Part shown: positions 33,386 through 46,010 of the stretch, piece by piece
How the letters are laid out: each line of letters starts with the position of its first letter
Position numbering within the stretch: the first letter of the stretch is position 1
Assembly: GCA_936450465.1 (NCBI GenBank)
Contig: OW388300.1
Coordinates: forward strand, 54,278,035 to 54,342,034
Length of the DNA stretch: 64,000 nucleotides
Reading direction: 5' to 3'
Source: Gibbula magus
Taxonomy: Eukaryota; Mollusca; Gastropoda; Trochida; Trochidae
Notes under the pieces: model-generated
Told to the model about the DNA's origin: nothing
What the model saw: the letters and a program-made list of their open reading frames with translations, nothing else
The model's database searches: none
Program-made: the position numbers and the translations under genes

Positions 33386-34066
33386 CTGAAACTAAACCTG
33401 CTACATCTATATGTAAATCCCTCCCAACATGTGTAGATGAAGACACAACACGCGTCCTGTCTCCACCTAGCTGTCTGTACACTGAACCAGCGACTGGGAG
33501 TCAGTGGAGATATGTACAGGACATGTACATGTGTGTAGAGACGCAGCCCTTCTATACGTGTGTATATGCAGTCGTGTTGTGTGGAAGTGGGCAGGGCGTC
33601 ACAGGCTTGTATGACAGACCAATCCAACGGCGTCCTTGGTTGTCTTAACTTTCGTCCATTTAAATAAAAGTGTAGAAGCTGGTTGATTGGCAGGCCCGAT
33701 ATAAAACGATTTTTTAAATAATTTGCGGAAATATATATTCACATTTGATTTATTTTGCATTGATATTTATATTTCGTATTTTGGGACCATTTTAGCAGAA
33801 AACTGTTTAAAATCCATAATGATATCTATGTAATTATAAAATATGAAATTGAGGTTGAAAATTAATTAATGTTATTAATTAAAGTTGTATATGTTAACAA
33901 AGTAACTAATCCACAATGAAAACAAATATTCTCAAACGAAATTCCAATGTGATTATTATCAGCGAGAAAGTCAATTAAATAATACAGCCTTCCATCTTGT
34001 TAGAGCCACTACGAATGTATGCTTTATTTATTACACCAAACAATAGAACAATGACTTTGAATTGGA
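33386..34066. other. No gene seen; possible GPCR 5' exon and promoter
   Basis: If the donor at 33386 is real, the 5' UTR exon of the GPCR lies just to its right. A TTTTATATC box on the minus strand near 33700 could be a TATA element. This is inference. A CATG/TGTGTAG-rich stretch at 33510-33560 is the only other feature. Confidence 0.3.
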
Positions 34067-34391
34067 TAGTGTAAGCTATACCTATTACAATAATCGGTAA
34101 AATCGTATAATAAAATGAAGTGTCTATGACATTTTTACTATAATTATCAATAGAATCATAAAATAAAATACAGTGATTTTTGTATGATATGCTCATTACA
34201 ATTATCAGTAATATCTTAAAATAAAATTAATTCTGTAAGATATACTTATTACAATAATCAATAGAATTTTGAAATAAATAAATCGTATATGACGTACTCA
34301 TTACAATTACCAGTAGAATCTTAAAATAAAAGTTATTGTGTATGACGTGCTTATTACAATAATCAATAGAATATGGCAGATAAATTGTTTC
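34067..34391 (+). repeat. Diverged minisatellite, about six units of 50-59 bp
   Basis: Units share a pattern TATGAyrTnCTnATTACAATwATCArTAgAATCnTrAAATAAAA, recurring near 34080, 34135, 34190, 34240, 34295 and 34345. Alternate units look more alike (for example 34240 and 34345), hinting at growth by doubled units. Both strands have short open frames that merely follow the period. Confidence 0.72.
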
Positions 34392-34499
34392 ATTCTGCAA
34401 ATGCTTCAATAATATTAGAACTTTGAGCCAACAGTGACTTAAAGCTATTTATTACACAATTAAGAGTGAAATACTCAATTCTATCAGTGAAATTAACCC

Positions 34500-34830
34500 T
34501 CCATCAAGCTACAGTTGTGATAACCTTTAGCACCACTCTACTGAGTGACGAAAAACTGTATCGCCACTTGATTGCCGTCATCGAGACAAGGTTATGACGT
34601 CATATGGTCGTCTTGCGAAGGCTGTACGTTTACCGTTGAAATCACTCCACGTCAACATAAAACACAGAAATAGTTATATAATAACTAGAATATATGTTTT
34701 CCTTGACAAATACCATGTGTATCTCATCTCGTGAGGTAGAAAAGCTGCGACACTTGCGCATGAAATATCTACTTTTCTTCCTCACTCGATGAGATAAACA
34801 TGGTATTAGTCAAGAAAAAACAGATGTCCT
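34500..34830 (-). mobile_element. Foldback-containing repeat, copy A
   Basis: Reverse complement of 40655-40990 over about 300 bp. It includes ACTGAGTGACGA, TGACGTCATA, a Kozak-free TTTCAACGG-like block, CACTCCACGTCAACATAAAACACAGAAATA and CTAGAATATATGTTTTCCTTGAC. The right part (34700-34825) is itself a foldback, with AAATACCATGTGTATCTCATC facing GATGAGATAAACATGGTATT. No coding capacity. The family is unassigned. Confidence 0.7.
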
Positions 34831-35544
34831 CTATCTATCATGTACTAAGCAGTAAATAATCAGATTTATCAGTAAACTAACAGTGATGCTATTTAATATT
34901 TACAAATGCAAATTATTTTGTTAGATAATAGGACAAAGAATTAACTTGTCAAATACGAGGTTTAAGATAATGCTACTTTCCCTTGGAAAACGTATCATAC
35001 CGACAGCAACAGTAGTAAGTTAGTGCTTAATGATAACTTATTTTGAGTTGAATGCAAACATGCAAATTCACACATGTACTATTTGGGCATAAACTAACAC
35101 GAGGCTATTATGACATTTTACGGCTGTTCCTTCAGTGGGATGATATGTCAGTTATTGCTCAGTTCCATCCCAGTTCATCTAACATACTGCACCATGTGCC
35201 TAAGTAACCTTTAACCACTGGACTGGAAGAATGTTAAACACTCACAGATATGTAAATGTCACTTTCAAATGGGAAAATTTAGTACGGCTGAAATTGCTTC
35301 AAGTTATTTTTAAATTGCACAACATAACATCTTTTGAAAAAAACACATTAGACGATGTTTTCAAATTTGTATTATGATTTATTTTCAATTTTCTATTCGT
35401 TATTGTTTTGAAAAATAAGTTTACTATACCACTTTTCACGTAAAATATTTCCCTAATATTAATATATTTACAATTTCTGTTAATGCCATGGTACTGCAGC
35501 AACTGTTAACTCAACCCACTGATTTCTTGCGCTTAAGTTGAATA

Positions 35545-35831
35545 CTTGGGGGCGGGATAGCGCAGTGGTTAGCGCGTTCGGCTTCGGATCAAGAGGGTCG
35601 GGGTTCGTGGTTCGAATCCTGCCAGGGGCACGGCAACTGCAGTAGAGTAATGTTTGGCTGCAATGCTACAGTGAATTTCAGCGTAGTTCCAGCCGATGCT
35701 CGCAGGTTTCACCGCAATGCATAGCCACATGGCGTTGCGTTGCTTTCTCCCTGCCGTAATACTAGCAGCCGCGATATAAGTGAAATACTCTTGAAAGCGG
35801 CGTTAAACCCTAACTCACCTCACCTCACCTG
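35545..35831 (+). mobile_element. tRNA-headed SINE, plus strand
   Basis: The head (35545-35632) has TAGCGCAGTGGTTAGCGCG and GGTTCGAATCCTGCC, matching A and B boxes of RNA polymerase III promoters. The body has GTTTGGCTGCAATGCTACAGTGAATTTCAGCG and CTCCCTGCCGTAATACTAGC-type segments. The 3' end is a GCCGCG..AGCGGCGTTAAACC hairpin with a CTCACCTCACCT tail. Same family as 18488-18871. The head carries an extra GGGTTCGT-like duplication before the B box. A weak TGAATA direct repeat flanks it. Confidence 0.88.
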
Positions 35832-38224
35832 AATAATGTAGTACATTGACCCCAGAATCAGCTGTAGATACTGTACATTAGTGTAATGATCAGATCTCGT
35901 TCTGTCCATGTGCTGTAATCTCAGCAGCTGAGATAACTAACCACACGCAGATATCGAATTACACACTTGAATTAGGTGATTGTCGGAGTAGATAACAGTT
36001 TATAAATGCACCAACTGCGCGTAATTCTGGCTTCAGGAGGAGGCTATTGTAAATTCCATAAAATTAATAGATTCGTGGGTTATCTGACGTAGATGCCGTT
36101 GTGGAAAGCGATTGTTAAAGCTTTGGTGTAACAGGAATCATAACTTACAGCCCAAACAGCTTATTATTTGGAGTAAATACTAGCATTATTTACAAGCAAT
36201 ACTACAGATTTTTTAATATCAATATAATCATAATATCGTTTGCACTGCTAAATGAGTTCATCTTTCATCGCTCATGTTGATCTTTCATTTATCATACGAC
36301 TGGACATGTGCGATCCTTTGCTGGTATCTGCACTTGATGATACATGGCTGTAAGTGGCATGATGTCGATAGACACGACACAGCGTCTGCCAGGCATGCAT
36401 GAAGCCAAAGGTTCTTGATACTTTATCACCATTTAAACCCAACTTAAAACATTGCACGATAGGTGTTTCAAGTCAAGTCAGTTTCATTTGATCATTAAAG
36501 TGACAAAGCAGATATCACATTGGCCATTCGATAACAATTTCTCACCTAGACTGATTTCCTCAGGCAATGAAAGATTCAGATGTGCACATGTTAATAGAAC
36601 AGGCCAGTAACCCGACGTCTCTCTTGGTGCCACCTTAAAGCCTATGTGAACAAGCAAAGGCAGGACGGCAGTGACAGGTTAAATAGCAGAAGCACAAACA
36701 TGTTGAACAGGAAGGATGCAGACTTGTCAAACACTAAATACTGTTGCCACAGTAATATATATGACACTTGATAAGATAAGACAGCAGTATAAATTATTTA
36801 AAGTGCACTTACTGTCACCCAATGTTTCTAATGTTCAGTTTCAAGCTGTCACTGATTCCTGGAACTATGGTGTCTGTCGTTAAATGGTCTCCAAGCTCCG
36901 TATTTCACCACAGTACTAGTTATTAGTGTAAAGCATTCATTCTGAGGGGAAAGCTTAATTATAATTGTTTAAGAACTTTATGTTTATAACAAAAGGATGT
37001 GCATGGAATTTTAATGTACTGTTATTTTGACGTTGAACTTGGGGAACGTATCAATCAATCCTACAAATCGTCACTTTAGTTTTCTGTTGTTAAAACGACA
37101 AAATTAGAGATAAATAGCACAGAAAATGCCTGATTCTACAACGAAAACTAGACTTCAATACATCATTGTAAAGACATGTACATGTAGTTGCTAAATTTAA
37201 TCCAGTGACTGTATGTGTAACCTTAGGCTTCAGGTACAATACATAACCGCGATCTGGACACTATGTCTACTGACCATTGATTGAAACTCCGAGTCAGGTC
37301 GAGGCTGACGGAAATCCAGGAACTGGCAACAGTTTAGAGATTGTGTGCTCTGGCAAAATACTTGAATTATCATAAGGGATTGTTGTGTAAAAACACATAT
37401 GTATTAAAGGCAACTATGTGAATAAATAAATATGTTGGGACAGTTGGCCTCGGTCAACTTTTTGAAGAGGAAGTATTGGGACAATATTTTATATTGTTTT
37501 AGAGTATTTTGATGGACATAACTACAAAATTTATGTCAATTATGAAGAAAACCACAATTCAAATGATGTCTTAACACAACATTATAAGGATATGTTAACA
37601 ACTGTATAGTTCAGTTAACGATTCTGAATCGAATAATTTGTTAGGATCATTGCATGGTCTGTTATGTCAGTATATGCGCCTAGCTCATTTACAGATGGAT
37701 GCATTTGATGTACAAGAATATCACAATGCAAACCTTGTGATAGTGTATAAATTAACAAATCACAATCAATGATGTAATAACACCATAACTGCATACCACA
37801 CTGACATGTACCAAGTTCCCTAAGATAGTCATACGCCTAATGTAAGGTACTTAGGTCTATCTCAGTGCTGTAATATAACAACTATGGTCCATACTGTGTG
37901 TTGTCCACTGAACACTGAATAACAGAAAGATTCAGGTCGAGGAATCCAAAGAGGAGCAAGTTATTCTCTTATAGAATGCTAGTCGTTAAATATCACTCAA
38001 TAAAGTGAGCTCATTGGAAAAGTCAATGCAATATTCACCAAGATCAACTGTCTACTCCAATCGATTTAGTTTAGTTTGCACGTGAGAAATTGAATTCATG
38101 TTTAGTTAATGATATTTGCTAAGACATCCGACATCCTAAACTGAGTTACTTGTCTGCCTGCGTTACTAGAATTCCAGGTTTCATCAGTAACATTGTCTTC
38201 ACGCAAGAGATATGGATTTCATTT
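35832..38224. other. No gene seen
   Basis: AT-rich intergenic DNA. No domain-bearing frame and no clear repeat partner inside the window. Confidence 0.5.
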
Positions 38225-38769
38225 TTAAGGATGTCCGCTCCTTCCGGTTGAACTTCAAAAAAAAGATATGACGAAGCAAAGCTTTTTTGTCATTTTTATT
38301 TACTTCATGATATTCCACATCGCCTAGATACTTTTAAAAAGCAAATGAAATAAAGAAAATTTGACTTTAGAACCCCTAAAAAGTGCTTAAACAGCATAAA
38401 TGGCCTAAATTTGACTAAAAAGGGAGGTTTTCAGGTACATTTTGTGTCAAAGCTTAAAAAAAAAACACACTACCATATATATTGTTTCATCGATTTCGGT
38501 AGGGGAACATGAACTTTATAACATATCAAAAAAGGAAAAAAAGTTTAATACTATAAATGTAGTATTTTAAAGTTTTTAGCACTTTATTTGTCATTTTCCC
38601 ATAGACTCCCATGTTAAAATTGTACTTCTTACAGGCGTCATATCTCGAAAAAACCTACACTACCCCCTATTTTTTAATGCTGATTTTTCAATCATATACT
38701 TTGATCTTTTAAAAAATATAAGTTAGAAAAAAGTTTAATTCTATAAATTTGAGGAGCGAACATCCTTAA
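38225..38769. mobile_element. MITE with TTAA ends (GGATGTyCGCTCC family)
   Basis: The left end TTAAGGATGTCCGCTCCT is mirrored at the right end by AGGAGCGAACATCCTTAA. The element is 545 bp including TTAA at both ends, which fits a TTAA target duplication as used by piggyBac-type transposases. The interior is AT-rich and noncoding. Because TTAA is palindromic, the duplication cannot be separated from the inverted repeat by sequence alone. Confidence 0.78.
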
Positions 38770-40654
38770 GCAATGAATCTGTAAACTGATTCTATACATG
38801 TATTATCCATGCAAAAATATCCCATAGCATGTAATTTAGAGAGATGTTTGAACATAAGAATGTTCCTGCAACCTTTATTATGAAAGAATTTATTAAACAT
38901 GACATCAATGGGACAAGTGTATTTAAATATAGAAAATACTTTTCACATACTTCTTGTAATCAGAATGAATTATTAATGTTTACAATCTTTGAACATACTT
39001 GTCACGAATTAAAATTATGTTGAATATATCTGTCTCTCTCTCCCTCTCTATCTCTCTCCTTCTCTACCACCCATTCTAGTTACCTACCTGCATGCACAAG
39101 GGGAATCAGATGCTGATAGTCTATCTATGTTCAAAGGATCAACACGATCATCCTGTTATTCTTACACTCAGACTCTGAAAAAAGTATTTATTTTGAAAAT
39201 GTCACCATTTTATTAAATATTAATTGATTGCTTCATATGGATATGTGAAACAAAACCTTGAGACTATGTCTTGTGTCGTTAACTGTTAACTAACTGTAGA
39301 TAACGTACATTAGTGTAACACTCTCACTTTAGACTACACTAAGGGGGACTGTTGGTATACGTAACAGTAACCAAGAACGTATATAAATGCATAACCAACT
39401 TCATGCATTTATGGTTTAAAGAAGAGAGACCTCAGGTCTACAAAAGAAACTAATTCCATATTATGAGTTTACTCTCCTGATACAATGTAACTGACCTGGA
39501 GACTGTTTTCCAAAGTGTAAACGTTGAGATGAGGAGCATTTTATAAGTATGGATATTGAACAGTCCTCCTGCTAAGAATGTTTCATTAATTAATTACGTC
39601 GATGTGTAACAATCCCAACAATGAACGCCTGCGTGCCTTCCACACACTAATGGTCAAATATAGTTACTCAACATTTAGTTAATGGAAAGAATATGTCACA
39701 GTAATGAACCTTAATGTAGTATTTCTGTATGACGCAAGAAAATGTTTTGAAAAAACAGTGGGCCATCATGTCAATCTCAATAATTCGCCTTATAGTTCAG
39801 ATATTTTTTTTAAAAAGACGATGTTTTTCACATTTAGCCCGATAGTTTAAATTTGTAATATCATGCAACTTTCGCTTGAAAGGCATATTATCTATCAACG
39901 ACTTAATCAAGCGTTATCACTGCAATTAAACGTATTATTCGGTCATTAACTGATTAGCTGATGATTAACTTCAACATCATTTAGAACATTACACACTCAG
40001 TCCATCCCTTGTCGAAATAGTGAATAGTGCATCGCTGTGTGAAGGTAACATCTGTGGATAAATCGATGGAATCCACTATCATGACAGGGCTGTCTGTAGC
40101 GTGGACCGAACGGTTCTGAATATTTTATTCATTTATAAACCAATGGCCTGATCACAGTGTCAGACCAAATATCATTTTATCATATAAATATTATATTGCT
40201 GACTAAATTATTTTCATCACACAATTAACTAGACAAATTATGTCAGCAAACTCAAAATCGTAAGGATCAGATCCGTCCGGACTGTCTGTTGTTCTCTTGT
40301 AGGTGGTGGGAATGAGTTATGACAATGGTCCTGAAAAATTATCTTCAAGAACGACATTCCTTCTGGTTATTAAAAACATCAGAATCAAACATCTGTGAGT
40401 CAGATCCAATGGTTCTCTGCCACTAAGCATCGACGCCATGTTCGAAACATGTATATTGTTGGAGATACATGTTAAACGTTATTGAAAGTGTTATTTCTGT
40501 TGAAGCAAATAACAACTTTATGGACATTCTTTATGTCACTTGAGTGTGCAAGTGCTTCGTGATTGCTTATCACAACTTATCCAAATGTTTGACTCACATG
40601 ACAAGATGTTGTAAGAGAAACAATAATGATAGTGGGACTGTACAAGTATATAGA
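38770..40654. other. No gene seen; CT-rich simple repeat
   Basis: A CT-rich tract with TCTCTCTC lies at about 39030-39066. The rest is AT-rich DNA without recognised elements. Confidence 0.5.
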
Positions 40655-40990
40655 GGATATCTGTCTTTTCTCGACTGATACCATGTTTATCTCATCGGGT
40701 GAGATAGAAAGGTTATATTTTCACAAGTGGCGCAGCCACGAGTGAAAATGTATAACTTTTCTACCTCATGAGATGAGATAAACATGGTATTTGTCAAGGA
40801 AAACAGACATTCTAGTTATTATGTCATTATTTCTGTGTTTTATGTTGACGTGGAGTGATTTCAACGGTACACGTACAGCATTTGCAAGCTGACAATATGA
40901 CGTCATAGTAGTGTCCCGATGACGTCACGCGAGTGGCGATAAAGTTTATCGTCACTCAGTAGAGTCACTCAGTCACTCACTCTGTAGCTT
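40655..40990 (+). mobile_element. Foldback-containing repeat, copy B
   Basis: Inverted partner of 34500-34830. Its left part (about 40660-40800) is a strong foldback: ATATCTGTCTTTTCTCGACTGATACCATG.. faces ..CATGGTATTTGTCAAGGAAAACAGACAT, with a GTGGCGCAGCCAC centre. The right part has two TGACGTCA-type (CRE-like) palindromes near 40900-40927. Confidence 0.72.
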
Positions 40991-41619
40991 TATAGAGGTT
41001 TTATGTCACTGATAGAATTCAGTATCTCACACTCAAGTATATAATAAAATCACATGCATGTCAATAGATGAACGAGATATCACGAAACACGAAACTACTG
41101 CAGTGGTCAATTCTGGAAATAACAAAGAAACATATTGTCAGTCAGTCAATCTTTGTTCCATACTCAAATACCACAAGATTAAAGTAAATTACACAAGAGT
41201 ACAAACTAATACAAATAGTATACATGATCTTGAATTGACTTATCGCATCACAAACGAATTTTCTACTTGGTTGCTTCAATCAGCACGATTTAAGTTTAGT
41301 TCATTCTAATTATAGAAGTGTCCGAGATTTTGATTGATGATTGATGAAAATGCACATGAAAATGCACATAAAAATTATACATGAGCTTTAATTTGAAATC
41401 TTTATCTTACAATCCTAAAATATACACTTAATTATTATTCAGGTTTAAAATATGTAATTTATAACAGTGAAAAGAAAACATATAAAAAAACAGACGGCCT
41501 CTTATAGTAAATGTTCCAGTTGGTTTTGCTTAAAATATTTTCATGTAAATTAAGTCACATTAACGACCATTAAATCATATTTTTCTTTAATAAAGAAATG
41601 TGCGAACCTACAAGATAAA

Positions 41620-41822
41620 TGCAACAACAACACACGTGTTTTCTTTCAGGAAAGATTCTCAATAGATTTGTAATTTGATGTTTCTAAAAATAAACTTAGC
41701 TTATATCTTCTCTGACACACTGAAAGAAACCATCACAGTTCCACACGTGTGACACGTTGTTAAGTGGAGATGACTGATACAGAGTTGATATGTCTGTTTT
41801 ATCTTGAAGTTTAGTTGTTTAA
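41620..41822 (+). repeat. Dispersed repeat of about 200 bp, copy 2
   Basis: Partner of 7779-7990. Its last block, TTTTATCTTGAAG, recurs again at about 42195, followed by a similar GTTTAA..CACCAAA stretch, so a short local duplication exists on its right. Confidence 0.7.
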
Positions 41823-43500
41823 ATAGTTTGCACCAAAACGTATATCTTTTCTTTTCTTTTTTTTCATTTTTTGAACTCCATACATGACAACTCATTACAA
41901 GAAACAGTTTAATTTTAACATGAGTGCATAAATCGGTCTTGAAGATGTACACAGTTGTGCTTAGCAAGCATTTATGCATATATACAGGAATCGGACACGT
42001 ATATGGACTATTTGATGTACAACATTGCAAAACGTATATCTGTTCAGGAATATACATGTTGTAAATTAAATGTCCTATTAAAAAGTAACTGCAAAAGTTA
42101 GATATTAATTCAGTCAATTTTAGCCCAAAATATTTAAGTTAATTTATAAATCAATATACTTTCTTCAATCATTTATTGTTATATAGTATTTCCGTTTTAT
42201 CTTGAAGATGATTTGTTTAATTGATGGTACACCGCACCAAAGGTTGTATGTTAAGTATCACATATACGTGAGGGAGAACGAGTTAGATGGATATACATCG
42301 TCTTGTTTCAGTGAGATGCGACGATTCGGTGTAGATGCCACCACCGTTATCAGGCAAATGATACTGGTCATGGTTATAACCTGTATGTATATAATAATAA
42401 ATGGATACTTTTGGAAATGGAAAGTTTTTACAATTATGCTTAGGGATATGATAAGTTTACACAGGCAATGATGTTGATGTACAAGGTAGTTGAATTGTTA
42501 CAGTACATATGCATATGAAAGCCATATTGACAGAATGAGTGATAAGAGATTAGAGAGGTGTATACAGGTATATCATTTTATTATATAGGTAATTTGGTTA
42601 ATGTACATGGTAATTGGTTGTTATTACAGTACACAAGCATCGATGGAATGAAGAGAGTAAGTTATTGTTGATTGGTTTTGATTAGGTGATAATATTCTTG
42701 GTCGCGATTCATAACAGGATTAAAATATACCTATAATTAGTAAAACAATTTAGAAAATATCAAGAGAAGATATTAGTACATGAACATTTATAAAGAATTC
42801 AGCTTTAGTTTGACTTATAAGGTGTAAGATATGCAATATGTTTTCCAGTTTGAACGACAATAGATCTGATGGTAACATTTGGACATTTCCCCATTTATCA
42901 GTTCTGAAACAATGACTGCTCCCCTTTTTAATCATAACGATCACTCACTCGAGTGGTGCCTTAAATAGCTTCAATTAAGAAATACTACTGTTTTTATGTT
43001 TAGTTGTTACATATGATTTATTCATGGTAACAGATCTGACCAAAACATTCACAGACAATGTATGCTATATGAAGCTGAATGTCTCAAAGAAACATCCATC
43101 AGTGCAGTCATGCTGCCGTCCATTTGCAGAGCAGGTTCACTGCGGCCCATGACAGATTAAAGTGTCATTTTGGGCATCAAGGGGGTAATCATTTTTGTAT
43201 ATGATTCATCACGGTAACAGAACTGACATGAAACCTTGAAGGGAAAATGTTGGCGATTATATTCCAGTTGGTTTGTCTATTATTTTTTCAAGTGTTTATA
43301 CAAATTGTATTTACCATTTAAAAATGCTTAAAAAGTTCAATATTGACTGTGGGACGGTCCCATTTGCTTGATGTCAATACTTAAAACTGTAACAAAATAT
43401 TCATTTATGAAAACATTATGGATAATATTTTTAGAGATTAGATGAATCCCATTTATAATGTGTCTTTATTATTTTGGAAAAAATAATGGCGTAACAATAT
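41823..43500. other. No gene seen
   Basis: AT-rich. Weak internal similarity between 42475-42520 and 42590-42650 (AATGTACA/ATGTACAAGG, TTGTTACAGTACA). No domain recognised. Confidence 0.45.
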
Positions 43501-43548
43501 CCATTTTCCCATCATTTAGCCTGGACATGAAATTGACACTTTTTTGGA

Positions 43549-43824
43549 TTGACTCATATCACTATAACAAAAATAGATACATTGATCCCCACAAGATACA
43601 AAGATAGCATATGTGATATTGATCATTTATTCTGGGATTGTCCATATATAAACACTATTTGTAAGGATATCCAACAGTGGATAGAAAACACATTTAAAAC
43701 TACATTTCACAAAGAATTTGTTGTATTCGTATATCTACCCAAAAGAAATGAAATTTTATTGCAATACACGCATTTGATATATTTTAAAAACAGATATAGA
43801 ATGGCAATAATAAAGAATAATTAA
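43549..43824 (+). pseudogene. Relic of a LINE reverse transcriptase C-terminus
   Basis: A 91-residue frame whose first half reads like the zinc-finger tail of non-LTR retrotransposon reverse transcriptases (zf-RVT): a Cys, then Asp-His-Leu-Phe-Trp-Asp-Cys-Pro and a Trp-Ile segment. The frame begins and ends abruptly in AT-rich DNA, with no upstream reverse transcriptase and no clear ATG context. I read it as a truncated fossil; clade unknown. Confidence 0.5.
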
Positions 43825-44290
43825 GATAGAACAATAGCTTCTATCACTTTAGCCATCACTTACATATATAATGTAATTATGTAATATTACATAATAATTT
43901 AATGTCCATACAAACATTTTAAAAGAAATTATTTGTATCAAATTTAATTCACCCGACAGTATATCCGACGAATTATGTATATGTGTGTATCTGTGTAGCA
44001 AGATAATAAGGAATGATATAAAGACATCAAAAATAAAAATTCCTTAGTTGTCAGTTGACAAATCTTGTTAGTATGTGTCTTGAATCAATAGTTATTATTT
44101 TCGATGACAAAATATCTGTACTTGAATCACTCTTTATCAACCGTTGATAAAGGTTCGTTTTGTTTTGTAACCCAAATCCACATTGTACAGCATATTGCAT
44201 CCTATCACAATGATATTTGTGTTTAATATTCAAATTTTGAAGCATCTACTTCAATCTAAACCATAGTCATATTGAATCAAACATCGGGGC

Positions 44291-44357
44291 CGTGTTCAAG
44301 ACAGGTTTCAAAGTAATCGCTGAATTAGTGATTACTTTTAAACCTGTCTTGAACGCG
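44291..44357. repeat. Inverted repeat (hairpin), 28-bp arms
   Basis: GTTCAAGACAGGTTT..AAAGTAATC faces GATTACTTTTAAACCTGTCTTGAAC with a short loop of about 12 nt. It is followed at once by a short tandem array (44431-44474). Confidence 0.75.
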
Positions 44358-44430
44358 ATTGCTCAATGTAGCGCTACGTAGCAAAGCGAGCGAACTTTGA
44401 GGTTTTGCACCGTGTCGTTCAGGAGAGAAT

Positions 44431-44474
44431 GAGCGCTACTTGAGTGCTACTTGAGCGCTACTTGAGCACTACAT
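44431..44474 (+). repeat. Four tandem 11-bp repeats (GAGCGCTACTT)
   Basis: Units GAGCGCTACTT, GAGTGCTACTT, GAGCGCTACTT and GAGCACTACAT follow without gaps. Confidence 0.85.
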
Positions 44475-44648
44475 AGAGCAATCAATGAGCCCAGAACATG
44501 ATCATGCACATGAACGATTAATGGAGTTAAAAAATACTCCCTTTAACAAAATCCTGTAACGTTCATGAAGTCTTCTATTTCACTATATCCAATACTACAC
44601 AGACGTCCCTACACTGTAGTAGAAGGATTACGCTGACACAAGGAACCT

Positions 44649-44996
44649 TTAAAGGGGCTGTAGCACGTTTTTTGCAAAATTTATTTTTTCAAATTTCCCA
44701 TTTATAATGATAGTTTGTGTCATTTAAATTTAGTTTAGCGGGTATAACATCTTAGTACACAAACCAGTTATCCGTAGTTCATTTAAATCAAAAATTGCAT
44801 GGCAGCCATTTTATTGTGAACACATTTTATTATTTCGAATTATAAAAACGATTCCCGTGGCTTTACTGAGATTTGATTTTCCGAAGAGAAGGGGGTGTTT
44901 TACTATTAGCAAGGACGTATATCAATTCCTTGCTATTAGTGAACATTTTTCAAATACATTTCATCGATTTATTTGAGCGTGCTACTGCCCCTTTAA
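44649..44996 (+). mobile_element. TTAA MITE (AGGGGCwGTAGCACG family), copy 1
   Basis: Starts TTAAAGGGGCTGTAGCACG and ends GTGCTACTGCCCCTTTAA, 348 bp with TTAA at both ends. Same orientation as copy 2 and opposite to copies 3 and 4. Noncoding. A stretch around GCAAGGACGTATATC..CCTTGC inside this copy looks like an extra local duplication. Confidence 0.85.
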
Positions 44997-45527
44997 ATGT
45001 CCAACGTTTAAATATTTTTCAAAAACCTGTAAGTTTTGGTTTTCTTATGTGACGGACATGTGACGCCTCTGACTGCTCGTTTCTTTGAAAGGAAGAGATA
45101 TTAGGTGGCTGCAGTCTCTAGAGGGAAACAGAAAAACTTAGTCATGGACGAATTTGAAGTCTCTGTCTCCACTTGACTTTACAACGTGAAACTAAAGAGA
45201 ACAGTTTCCAGCATGAAAGAAAGAACAAAACTTTTAAAACCACATAAACAGATCCCACGTCCCACTAGACCTGTGACCTTTTCTTCGTATATATGATGTT
45301 AGCTGACTCGTTGTAGTTGAAATAGATCCTTTTCTAAGCCAAAGATTCCAAACATATAAATATAGTACTATATATATATATATACTCTAGATCTGATGAA
45401 GGAGAGAAGTTCCACAGCTTCATCTCGCTCCGTTGCCTCTGTCAGCAGCAGCATTAATATTTCCTGGAGAGAAGACAGAAGAACGGTTGAGTATGAACAC
45501 ACTTCTTCCCTTATATTTGAGAGGGTA

Positions 45528-45880
45528 TTAAAGGGGCAGTAGCACGTTTTTTGCAAATTTTATTTTTTCAAACTTCCCATTTATAATGATAGTTATGTCA
45601 TTTATATTTACTTTAGAGGGTAACACATCTTATTACACAATCCAATTATCCGTAGTGGTAATAACGGTGTTGCGTAAAAAAGCAAAAATTGCATTTTATT
45701 GTGAACACATTTTATTATTTCGAATGACAAAAACTACCCCCATGACTTTACGGAACCATGTACAATAATTTTTTAACTTGATTTTCGAAAGAGAAAAGAG
45801 GGTTTTGCTATTGGTGATATCATTTTTCAAATACATTTCATCGATTTATTTCAGTGAAAAAAATACTACTGCCCCTTTAA
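45528..45880 (+). mobile_element. TTAA MITE, copy 2
   Basis: Starts TTAAAGGGGCAGTAGCACG and ends ACTACTGCCCCTTTAA. The interior aligns with copy 1 (CCCATTTATAATGATAG, TTATCCGTAG, TTATTGTGAACACATTTTA). TTAA flanks on both sides. Confidence 0.85.
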
Positions 45881-46010
45881 TACCAAATGCAAATTTGAGC
45901 TTCTTATGCCAACTGGTTTTCGAGAAGAAGTCGTTTTTAAGTTTTAGGTATAAAGGGGTAGGGAGGACTGGAGGATCTTATAGGGCTGTTGAGACAAACG
46001 ACGGTAGACG

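Noticed and set aside
33382..33627. 81-codon minus-strand frame
   Set aside because: No family resemblance. It more likely overlaps an untranslated exon of the GPCR gene.
34067..34391. CRISPR-like array
   Set aside because: Units are diverged throughout, with no constant repeat or variable spacer, in a eukaryotic setting. It is a minisatellite.
41701..42117. 138-codon minus-strand frame
   Set aside because: It runs partly through a dispersed repeat (41620-41822) and has no recognisable domain.
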